Source of the DNA: Candidatus Sumerlaeota bacterium
Lineage (GTDB): Bacteria; Sumerlaeota; T1SED10-198M
DNA length: 5,527 bases
Assembly: GCA_003554345.1 (NCBI GenBank)
Contig: PWGE01000323.1
Span: 1-5,527, forward strand
Direction of reading: 5' to 3'
Both the position numbers and the translations under genes were made by a program. Under the pieces are notes generated by a model. That model made no database searches. It had not been told where the DNA came from and saw nothing but the letters and a program-made list of their open reading frames with translations. Numbering within the stretch: position 1 is the first letter of the stretch; the number at the start of each line of letters is the position of its first letter. This document shows, in pieces, positions 1-5,394 of this stretch.

Positions 1-2646
1 AGAACCATTTTTTGAGCCGACCAATCCCCCCACAGCACTATCTCCATTTACCGAGCCTGTCGCATAACAATATATTATTGCACCTGAATTTTGTCCCACT
101 AAACCCCCGATATCGCTTTCACCTGTCACGTCTACCCTCGTATAAATATTTGAAAGAGAGCTTTCTTCCTGATTACTCCCAACCAGTGCACCGACATTGC
201 TTTTTCCGGTGACTGCTCCCTCTACCAATGCCAGGTTTTGAATTTGAGCACCAGCCTCACAGGTGCCAAAAAGGCCGACATACTCTTCTTCAGGGCGATT
301 GATATGGAGTCCGCTGATAGAGTGTCCCTTGCCGTCAAACGTCCCCTGGAATGAATGTATCGGCTCAAATCCTTTGCCGTCATTCCACTCAGCAGTCTCC
401 GAAGCATCAATATTTGCTGTAAGAACATAATTCGCGTTGAGAGGATAAGTATAATCTTTGCCGATTTTCTGAAGATCTACGATGTGGCTGATGTAAACAG
501 GATCGGGCACCCTCACCATGTTCACGGAAAGAGGTAATGACCATTCAGATGTTTGGGTAGTATTTGCAGAACATCGAGTCTGTACGCGGACTGAATAGGT
601 TCCCGTTGAACTCCAGCTATGAGTAAAAGTAGAAGAACTGCTCCACTCTGAATAAAAGCCGTCACCCCAGTCAAATCGATATTCAACTTCTCCGCTACAG
701 GTGCAGGCACCTCCCTCTGCAGTATATTCGTAGCTATTATCAGTAATACCGGCTACTGTACCATCGGGAACCTCTGCCTTTGTTACCACATGAGGCAGAG
801 CTAACAGACGCAGTCCGATATTATTGTCAGTGTGAGCGGGATTATCAGAGTTGCGTGCTGCTGAACGGCATAATGCAGCAATACTGTCCCAGCTTCCACC
901 CCGCAAAACCCGCTCTGAAGCACGGGGAGAATTTACCCACGCAGAGCCATCACCGGGCGCTTCAGAATAATCAGAATGATAATCATCTTCACACCACTCC
1001 CATACATTGCCTGACATGTCAGACAGACCCCAGGCATTAGGAAGTTTCTGTCCAACTGGGTGCGCATATTCTCCTTCCCGGTTTTCCTGGTACCATGCAT
1101 AACTGGCAATTTCCACATAATCAGGATCATCTCCCCAATAAAAGCGGGTACTGGTATTTCCTCGTACAGCATATTCCCATTCTGCTTCAGCCGGCAGGCG
1201 AACATGAAAATTTTGTTCTGTATCTGCCAGATGAGCATTAAGGGTGTCAAGAAACCCGCCTTCTTCCCGAATATCGTTCCAGCTTACATGTGTTGCCGGC
1301 GAATCCGGATGATCCAGCACATTGTCTTCACCCTGCCAGGGTGCTGTTCCCATAACTGCTTCCCATTGGGCTCTGGTTACCGGATATTTCCCCAGGTGAA
1401 GCATTGACCAGGTTGTAGTATCAAATCGTGCCACACCGTGTCTTTCCAATAAAGCATAAACATTTCCCTCTTCATCTGATCGTAATACCGCGGTCCCATT
1501 CCACCATCCCTCATCTCTTTCGGGATTAAACTCAAAGGGTTCCGATTCAGATATCTTGTTTCCAGAAAGGTCCCAGATAACAATACGTTGATTATGATGA
1601 GTAACATCTCCGTCAATATTTCTTGCCAGTCCTATGGTATACACTATCCCTTTTTCTTCATCAATCTTAAAAGCTGCTATTCGTGGCGGGTTGTAAGCGG
1701 CTGACAGGTCAAAAGCAGTATCTTCTATCGGTGCCCCGGTAGGATCAAATTTCTGAAAAGGAATATCTTCCCTTGTACTGCTTCTCCAGAAAGTGCCGTC
1801 ATCATTTAAATGAAGATCCATCGCCTGGACTTTTTCATTGAGTATGGTGCCTGTCCATTCCCCATCAGTTTTCTCAATGAGAATGGGACGGGTATCTTCC
1901 TGGTTTCCTGATACGAGAATTCTTGTGTCATCACCGGTTCCCCGTACTGTTAATGCATCTCCTAAACGCATTCTTGGTATATCGCTGAAGTCATTTTCGT
2001 AAATTAACTCGGGATCAGCATCTATATCTGCCCAGCGATACACTTTAAAGTTTCCCAATAATACAGGATCCGGCTCATCCAGTACTTCTTCGTCGTGAAT
2101 AACCAGGTTTGTAGAATATAAAGCGCCATCTGCAGAGAACATTATACGGTTGATCCCAAAGTTTTTTTGTTGAATACCTTCCAACGACAGAGACATACCT
2201 GTTAATTCACTGCCGTCTTCAATGGAAAAGAAGGTAACTTCCGGTATGTTTTTATGCACAACAAGCAGGTAATCATCATAAACAGCAAGCCCCCGAAACT
2301 GATCCTTGTCAAAACCTTCCGGAAACGGCTCGGATCCTTCTTCTGCCAGAATCATACCGCAGGGGTCTTCCCAGATTTTTGTAGCCGTAAAATGAAAGTC
2401 AGTCCCGATATTAACTTCATGTTGTGGCTCTTCATCAGCATAGCTGTCCTGTTCCCCTGGATAGCGTCCCATCATGAAACCACCTCTGGGAATTTGAGAA
2501 AGTTCCATTTCTATATCATCAGGAAGTAAAATCGCATTTTCTCCCGGTCTTTCATATCCGTTGTTATCATTTGTTTCTCCAAAGGCAAATAAAAACATGC
2601 CAGCAAAAAAAGCTAATACAAAAAAACTTAATATGTTGCTTTTCAT
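1..2646 (-). CDS. Secreted FGE/SUMF1-domain protein with nested DUF4623-like propeller, PKD-like domain and GLUG repeats (C-terminus cut by window edge)
   Basis: An unbroken frame of 882 codons starts at 2646 and leaves the window without a stop. Residues 1-23 form a signal peptide (KSN, hydrophobic stretch, FAFG) with no lipobox. Residues ~50-85 match the start of an FGE-sulfatase/SUMF1 domain (IPRGGFMMG; EEPQHEVNIG). Residues ~86-416 are a beta-propeller-like segment resembling DUF4623 (RGLAVY, FKVYRW, LGDALTVRGTG). The FGE domain resumes at 417 (HLGKYPVTRAQWEAVMG, RLPAEAEWEYAVRG, GLSDMSGNVWEWCEDDY, RVLRGGSW, IGLRL) and ends near 615. Residues 622-710 are PKD-like, with C648, C650, FDWGDG and C692. 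From ~713 comes a GLUG region. In catalytic FGEs two cysteines follow GGS-aromatic; here the first position is S588, and C593 lies in the usual CRSAAR context of non-catalytic relatives. It is therefore more likely an extracytoplasmic binding or scaffold protein than a sulfatase activator. The start is set by GAGGG 7 bases upstream; an in-frame ATG at 2688 has GGAG directly abutting it and is less likely. Confidence 0.9.
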   Translation of the reverse strand, partial: MKSNILSFFVLAFFAGMFLFAFGETNDNNGYERPGENAILLPDDIEMELSQIPRGGFMMGRYPGEQDSYADEEPQHEVNIGTDFHFTATKIWEDPCGMILAEEGSEPFPEGFDKDQFRGLAVYDDYLLVVHKNIPEVTFFSIEDGSELTGMSLSLEGIQQKNFGINRIMFSADGALYSTNLVIHDEEVLDEPDPVLLGNFKVYRWADIDADPELIYENDFSDIPRMRLGDALTVRGTGDDTRILVSGNQEDTRPILIEKTDGEWTGTILNEKVQAMDLHLNDDGTFWRSSTREDIPFQKFDPTGAPIEDTAFDLSAAYNPPRIAAFKIDEEKGIVYTIGLARNIDGDVTHHNQRIVIWDLSGNKISESEPFEFNPERDEGWWNGTAVLRSDEEGNVYALLERHGVARFDTTTWSMLHLGKYPVTRAQWEAVMGTAPWQGEDNVLDHPDSPATHVSWNDIREEGGFLDTLNAHLADTEQNFHVRLPAEAEWEYAVRGNTSTRFYWGDDPDYVEIASYAWYQENREGEYAHPVGQKLPNAWGLSDMSGNVWEWCEDDYHSDYSEAPGDGSAWVNSPRASERVLRGGSWDSIAALCRSAARNSDNPAHTDNNIGLRLLALPHVVTKAEVPDGTVAGITDNSYEYTAEGGACTCSGEVEYRFDWGDGFYSEWSSSSTFTHSWSSTGTYSVRVQTRCSANTTQTSEWSLPLSVNMVRVPDPVYISHIVDLQKIGKDYTYPLNANYVLTANIDASETAEWNDGKGFEPIHSFQGTFDGKGHSISGLHINRPEEEYVGLFGTCEAGAQIQNLALVEGAVTGKSNVGALVGSNQEESSLSNIYTRVDVTGESDIGGLVGQNSGAIIYCYATGSVNGDSAVGGLVGSKNGS
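16..276 (-). repeat. GLUG repeats of the truncated secreted protein (protein-level)
   Basis: Four GLUG cores are visible: GLFG (791-794), ALVG (820-823), GLVG (848-851) and GLVG (874-877), spaced 29, 28 and 26 residues apart. They follow a GFEPI...FQGTFDGKGHSISGLHINR lead-in typical of such proteins. The repeats are diverged at DNA level, so this is a protein repeat likely to form a beta-helix, not a DNA repeat array. More repeats probably follow beyond the window edge. Confidence 0.85.
517..783 (-). other. PKD-like domain (residues 622-710)
   Basis: The segment has the PKD signature FDWGDG (658-663), followed by THSWSSTGTYSVRVQ (675-689), the usual last strands of a PKD Ig-like fold. It carries a CxC pair (C648, C650) and a late C692, a variant seen repeatedly in secreted multidomain proteins of environmental bacteria. 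It is presumably a spacer or binding module between the FGE domain and the GLUG region. Confidence 0.7.
1399..2391 (-). other. DUF4623-like beta-propeller segment nested in the FGE domain
   Basis: This covers residues ~86-416 of the minus-strand protein. At least six blade-like strand groups can be picked out by eye: near 118-142 (RGLAVYDDYLLVVHK), 165-205 (INRIMFSADGALY; FKVYRW), 228-257, 275-300, 322-358 (PRIAAFKI; RIVIWDL) and 385-409 (NVYALLERHGVARFD). The DUF4623 match is from memory of the family's conserved words, not from a search. If the segment is removed, residues up to H85 and from L418 join as NIGTDFH+LGKYPVT, which reads as a normal FGE sequence, so the insert boundaries look precise. 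Confidence 0.6.
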
Positions 2647-2653
2647 ATATCTA

Positions 2654-2658
2654 CCCTC
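2654..2658 (-). promoter_or_regulatory. Ribosome binding site fixing the start at 2646
   Basis: GAGGG on the minus strand lies 7 bases before the ATG at 2646. This supports that ATG over the in-frame ATG at 2688, whose only purine-rich motif (CAGGAG) has no spacer. Confidence 0.65.
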
Positions 2659-2858
2659 TCTTTTATTGTCCTTATTGTTACAAATCATCTCCTGTGTAAT
2701 ATTTCAGAAAACCGGGGGGCTGACATGCTCTGGAATAAAGGGATCAGCGAGGCAGAGATTGACAAAAAGAATAGTACTATGGCAAAACTCGTTACACACA
2801 ATCAAGAAGGTTAGAAAGAAGATCCAATGCCCCTTTTTTTACTGTTGGCTTTATATTA

Positions 2859-2864
2859 ATTATA
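2859..2864 (-). promoter_or_regulatory. Candidate -10 box for the minus-strand gene
   Basis: The minus strand reads TATAAT here, a perfect sigma-70 -10 hexamer in an AT-rich stretch, about 213 bases before the start codon at 2646. The hexamer 17 bases upstream (TAGATA) is a poor -35, and TTGTAG is 20 bases away. In such AT-rich DNA a chance match is quite possible. Confidence 0.25.
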
Positions 2865-2936
2865 AATCATAAAATTGTGTTTATCTACAAAAATATATAA
2901 AAGACTTAAATGACGCCCATTCTTTATAGATTTCTT

Positions 2937-2967
2937 CTCCCCGGGGAGTTCAAAAAAATTCCGGGAA
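2937..2967. promoter_or_regulatory. Possible operator: two GC-rich inverted repeats about two helical turns apart
   Basis: CTCCCCGGGGAG (2937-2948) is a perfect 12-base palindrome without a loop. TTCCGGGAA (2959-2967) is a second inverted repeat around a central G. Their centres are about 20 bases apart, so both would face the same side of the helix. They stand out against AT-rich surroundings between divergent genes, upstream of the candidate DraG promoter. No T-run follows, so a terminator is unlikely. The regulator is unknown. Confidence 0.35.
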
Positions 2968-3026
2968 AAAGCCGATAAGAACAGAAAAATGAAAAATATA
3001 TCTCTCCGTCCCTGGTATAGTTTACA
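2966..3026 (+). repeat. Box A + box B, upstream copy
   Basis: Box A, AAAAAGCCGATAA (2966-2978), and box B, GTATAGTTTACA (3015-3026), recur in the same order after the DraG gene at 4072-4084 (13/13 identical) and 4104-4115 (11/12). The boxes start 49 bases apart here. Box B contains the candidate -10 and lies 137 bases before the DraG start. Confidence 0.5.
3013..3021 (+). promoter_or_regulatory. Candidate extended -10 promoter for the DraG gene
   Basis: TGGTATAGT fits the extended -10 pattern TGnTATAAT with one mismatch. The -35 position (about 2993-2998, AAAATA) is not conserved, which extended -10 promoters tolerate. Transcription from here would leave a leader of roughly 120-125 bases before 3152. 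Confidence 0.4.
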
Positions 3027-3045
3027 TGCCGGATAGCAATGCCAC

Positions 3046-3077
3046 GCAGAAGCAACAGACTTTCACAGCAGAAGCAA
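3046..3077 (+). repeat. 10-base direct repeat in the DraG leader
   Basis: GCAGAAGCAA occurs at 3046-3055 and again at 3068-3077, 22 bases start to start, close to two helical turns. It lies just downstream of the candidate -10, where a repressor could bind. Function is unknown and chance is not excluded. Confidence 0.35.
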
Positions 3078-3138
3078 AGCTAATATTGCCCACATTTTTT
3101 CATTAACATGATAGAATGGTGCCAGGAATTATAATAAC

Positions 3139-3143
3139 AGGGA
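3139..3143 (+). promoter_or_regulatory. Ribosome binding site favouring the start at 3152
   Basis: AGGGA lies 8 bases before the ATG at 3152. The earlier in-frame ATG at 3116 has only AT-rich sequence before it and would add twelve residues (MVPGIIITGTKT) not expected in the family. Confidence 0.55.
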
Positions 3144-3151
3144 CAAAAACC

Positions 3152-4069
3152 ATGTCTTCACTGGAAAGATTTCGGGGAACGCTTCTTGGTCTGGCAGCGG
3201 GGGATGCCCTCGGTACGACGGTGGAATTTTCACCCCGGGGAAGCTTTGATCCTTTAACCGACATGGTCGGCGGCGGTCCTTTTGACCTCGAACCAGGCCA
3301 ATGGACAGACGATACTTCTATGGCACTGTGCCTGGCAACAAGTTTACTGGAATGCAACTCGTTTAATGCGCAGGATCAGATGGAACATTACTGCCGCTGG
3401 GCAGAAACAGGATATCTCAGCTGTACCACCGGACCTGCCTTTGATATTGGAGGAACTGTTGTAGCCGCCCTTGAAAAGTACAAGAAAAGCGGTAACCCTT
3501 ATGCAGGTTCCAGTGACCCCTATTCAGCAGGAAACGGGTGTATCATGAGGCTTGCACCCGTTCCCATGTTTTTCTTTCCCGACCAGGATAAAGTGGAAAA
3601 ATATGCTGTTAAAAGTTCCCAGACCACGCACGCCACCAGGGAATGCATAGATGCCTGCCGCCTGTTTGGAAGAATGATCTGCCGCGCTCTTCTGGGCTAT
3701 TCTAAAAAGGAAGTTGCAATCGGTGATAGCGATAGTTTTAAGGGTGCTCCCGCGATTATGAGCATAGCCCAGGGAAAGTACCTCAAAAAAGAAAAAGAAA
3801 ATATCCGCGGGTCAGGATATGTTGTTGAGAGCCTGGAAGCTGCCCTGTGGTGTTTCATGAAAACAGACAGTTACAGGGAGGCCATTCTGTCGGCAGCCAA
3901 CCTGGGTGATGATGCAGATACTACGGCAGCAGTATGCGGCCAGGTTGCCGGAGCTTATTACGGTGTATCAGGCATACCTTCTGACTGGCTCGATAAGCTG
4001 GCGATGAGGCAAGAAATAACACAAATTGCCGATGGGTTGTATGAAAGGCAGGCGGGTACGGATTCTTAA
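3152..4069 (+). CDS. ADP-ribosylglycohydrolase family protein (DraG-like)
   Basis: This 305-residue cytoplasmic protein belongs to the DraG/ARH family, which removes ADP-ribose from modified proteins, nucleic acids or small molecules using a two-metal (Mg or Mn) centre. Family motifs occur in order, numbered from the ATG at 3152: ERFRGTLLGLAAGDALG (5-21), WTDDTSMAL (51-59; T52, D53, D54 bind metal in the family), TGPAFDIGGT, then NPYAGSSDPYSAGNGCIMRLAPV in the middle, and LGDDADTTAAV near the C-terminus (D253, D254, D256, T257 complete the metal site). Length and motif order are normal and the gene looks intact and active. It stands alone between two secreted-protein genes, and no ADP-ribosyltransferase or nitrogenase gene is in view, so the substrate is unknown and the nitrogenase-specific name draG is not justified. 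It also reads open from ATG 3116, but AGGGA before 3152 and family N-termini favour the shorter form. Confidence 0.95.
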   Translation: MSSLERFRGTLLGLAAGDALGTTVEFSPRGSFDPLTDMVGGGPFDLEPGQWTDDTSMALCLATSLLECNSFNAQDQMEHYCRWAETGYLSCTTGPAFDIGGTVVAALEKYKKSGNPYAGSSDPYSAGNGCIMRLAPVPMFFFPDQDKVEKYAVKSSQTTHATRECIDACRLFGRMICRALLGYSKKEVAIGDSDSFKGAPAIMSIAQGKYLKKEKENIRGSGYVVESLEAALWCFMKTDSYREAILSAANLGDDADTTAAVCGQVAGAYYGVSGIPSDWLDKLAMRQEITQIADGLYERQAGTDS

Positions 4070-4071
4070 AA

Positions 4072-4115
4072 AAAAAGCCGATAAAGTATTTTCTGATTCG
4101 TTTGTATAGTTTTCA
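4072..4115 (+). repeat. Box A + box B, downstream copy
   Basis: AAAAAGCCGATAA (4072-4084) begins three bases after the DraG stop codon, and GTATAGTTTTCA (4104-4115) follows. Both match the copies at 2966-2978 and 3015-3026, with starts 32 bases apart here versus 49 upstream. Box B lies 148 bases before the GLUG gene start, close to the 137 bases seen for the DraG gene, suggesting a shared promoter or leader element. Confidence 0.5.
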
Positions 4116-4218
4116 AGCGCTCCTCAGCAGGAAACTACAGTAAACCACTCAGGAATCCTTTAATTTTTAACCTTCTTGCCGACTTATATTGCATTCTTTA
4201 ATGATATCTGTAATATAT

Positions 4219-4224
4219 TATACT
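4219..4224 (+). promoter_or_regulatory. Candidate -10 box close to the GLUG gene
   Basis: TATACT matches the -10 consensus at five of six positions and would start transcription about 20 bases before the ATG at 4252. No good -35 is present at the expected distance (CTTTAA at 4196-4201). TATAGT in box B (4105-4110) is the competing candidate. Confidence 0.3.
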
Positions 4225-4240
4225 CATACAAAAAATATCT

Positions 4241-4245
4241 GGAGG
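4241..4245 (+). promoter_or_regulatory. Ribosome binding site fixing the start at 4252
   Basis: GGAGG lies 6 bases before the ATG at 4252, an optimal arrangement. The frame extends upstream to a TTG at 4189, but that start has no such site and would bury the signal peptide. Confidence 0.9.
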
Positions 4246-4251
4246 TTATTT

Positions 4252-5337
4252 ATGCTTTTTAAGCATAATGTTTTTTTATTTTCATTCATTTTTGTATCTG
4301 CCCTGGCTCATATAATCACCGCAGGAGGCGGATTTGATGAAGGACAGGGGACAGAAGATGACCCGTATCAGGTCTCCACAGCCGAACACCTGAATAATGT
4401 CAGGGAACATCTGAATGCCTGTTTCATACAAAAAAGCGACATTAGTCTGACTGATTTTGCCAGCGAAGAAGGGTGGGAGCCTATAGGAGATGAATCCAAC
4501 CCTTTTACCGGTAATTATGATGGCAATGACAAAACGATCAGCGAACTGGTTATCAACAGGCAGGAAGAAGATCATGTGGGATTATTCGGCTATGCAGAGA
4601 ATGCAGAACTGGTCAATATAACAATTAAAAATGCAAACGTGCAGGGACATAATCATGCCGGAGGACTGGCAGGAAGACTTGCTGATAACAGTACCATCAG
4701 CGGGAGCCACATCAAAGCTGAGGTATACGCTGATGAGTACTATGCCGGCGGATTGGCAGGTTCAATCCAGGGCGGTTCTATTTTTCAATGTTCCAGTAAC
4801 AGCGAGGTCGAAGCCGGAATTAACCGAGCCGGAGGTATCGTGGGAAGCAGTACAGGCACCGTTGAACAGACCTACAGTAAAGGAGTCATCATGGCAAGCG
4901 GTTCACCAACACGAGCCGGAGGATTAATTGGAAAGAATGAAAGTGGCGGCGACATTGTCAATTGTTATTCCCACGCCGATGTTCATGCTGATGGCACAGC
5001 CAGCGGGGGGCTTGTTGGTCTGAACTGGGGAGACATTCAACATTCATATGCTGCTGGTCATGTTTCATCTGAAGAAAGTGATACTGGCGGATTGGTAGGT
5101 TCAAATAGAGGCTTCGTAGAAGGTTCATATTATGATAAAGACACCACCGGGCAGGATGATGATATGTGGAAGGGAGAACCCCGTTCCACAGCTGAGATGA
5201 AAGATGAAACGACTTTTACAGGATGGGACTTTGCTGAAAAGTGGGAAATATCAGAACCGAACTCAGAGATGGAAGGGTATCCGGTATTAAGCTGGCAGGA
5301 AGTTCCGAACAGTATCAGGGACTGGCTCAACTATTAA
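4252..5337 (+). CDS. Secreted GLUG-repeat protein
   Basis: A complete 361-residue protein. Residues 1-24 are a signal peptide (LFKHN, then a hydrophobic run ending near ITAGGG) with no lipobox cysteine, so it is probably secreted or periplasmic. Residues 28-109 are the usual lead-in of GLUG proteins (GTEDDPYQVSTAEHLNNVRE; GWEPIG; FTGNYDGNDKTISELVINR). Seven GLUG cores follow at 110 (GLFG), 138 (GLAG), 167 (GLAG), 195 (GIVG), 224 (GLIG), 253 (GLVG) and 280 (GLVG), spaced 27-29 residues, one turn of a predicted beta-helix each. The C-terminal part (STAEMKDETTFTGWDF...GYPVLSW) is also common in this family. No enzyme domain or anchoring signal is seen. GLUG regions occur in adhesins and peptidase-associated surface proteins, so adhesion or carbohydrate binding is a guess. 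It is a likely paralogue of the GLUG part of the minus-strand protein, sharing the pattern INR-x-EE-xx-VGLFG. Confidence 0.93.
   Translation: MLFKHNVFLFSFIFVSALAHIITAGGGFDEGQGTEDDPYQVSTAEHLNNVREHLNACFIQKSDISLTDFASEEGWEPIGDESNPFTGNYDGNDKTISELVINRQEEDHVGLFGYAENAELVNITIKNANVQGHNHAGGLAGRLADNSTISGSHIKAEVYADEYYAGGLAGSIQGGSIFQCSSNSEVEAGINRAGGIVGSSTGTVEQTYSKGVIMASGSPTRAGGLIGKNESGGDIVNCYSHADVHADGTASGGLVGLNWGDIQHSYAAGHVSSEESDTGGLVGSNRGFVEGSYYDKDTTGQDDDMWKGEPRSTAEMKDETTFTGWDFAEKWEISEPNSEMEGYPVLSWQEVPNSIRDWLNY
4579..5100 (+). repeat. Seven GLUG repeats (protein-level), about 81-87 bases each
   Basis: The cores fall at residues 110, 138, 167, 195, 224, 253 and 280 of the secreted protein. Bases between cores are strongly diverged, so expansion is old and slippage or recombination between repeats is unlikely. 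Confidence 0.85.
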
Positions 5338-5381
5338 GCAAATAACCCGACAAAAAAGAATATGATTGCTATCAAAACTAT

Positions 5382-5388
5382 GAGGTGA
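5382..5388 (+). promoter_or_regulatory. Strong ribosome binding site for the gene at 5395
   Basis: GAGGTGA is fully complementary to the 16S rRNA anti-Shine-Dalgarno tail and lies 6 bases before the ATG at 5395. It gives good support to a start so close to the window end. Confidence 0.85.
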
Positions 5389-5394
5389 CGATAT

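Larger units (their letters stand above)
2647..3151. other. Divergent intergenic region, no gene seen
   Basis: These 505 bases separate the divergent minus-strand secreted-protein gene and the DraG gene. A 103-codon plus frame (2561-2872) runs into it from the antisense side of the secreted-protein gene, but has no family-like sequence and no good ribosome site. About 2841-2935 is strongly AT-rich, consistent with promoters facing both ways. The region also holds a palindrome, a box pair repeated after the DraG gene, an extended -10 and a 10-base direct repeat, listed separately. No tRNA or recognised riboswitch was found by eye. Confidence 0.7.
4070..4251 (+). other. Intergenic region between the DraG and GLUG genes
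   Basis: These 182 bases hold the second copies of boxes A and B, a weak TCCT/AGGA hairpin (4121-4132), an AT-rich segment with a candidate -10, and the GLUG gene's ribosome site. An A-run follows the DraG stop, but I see no GC-rich stem followed by T residues, so a clear rho-independent terminator is absent. Confidence 0.6.

Noticed and set aside
780-1407. Plus-strand open frames opposite the secreted-protein gene (for example 780-1040 and 1060-1407)
   Set aside because: They are antisense to a continuous 882-codon frame full of recognisable domain motifs, and have no family-like sequence or ribosome sites of their own.
2647-2688. Upstream in-frame ATG at 2688 as start of the minus-strand protein
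   Set aside because: Its only ribosome-site-like motif abuts the ATG with no spacer, while the ATG at 2646 has a well-placed GAGGG and begins directly with a normal signal peptide.
2561-2872. A 103-codon plus-strand frame spanning the start of the minus-strand gene
   Set aside because: It overlaps the signal-peptide region antisense, has low-complexity Lys/Leu/Ser composition and no good Shine-Dalgarno sequence.
3116-3151. Longer DraG start at 3116
   Set aside because: No Shine-Dalgarno sequence before it and the added twelve residues do not resemble family N-termini; 3152 has AGGGA at 8 bases.
4579-5100. Regular ~85-base periodicity as a CRISPR-like or satellite array
   Set aside because: The period is explained by protein-level GLUG repeats in an open frame; the DNA between cores is not conserved.
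5338-5394. A terminator between the GLUG gene and the four-helix gene
   Set aside because: Only a 5-base AGCAA/TTGCT pairing with a long loop and no following T-run is present.
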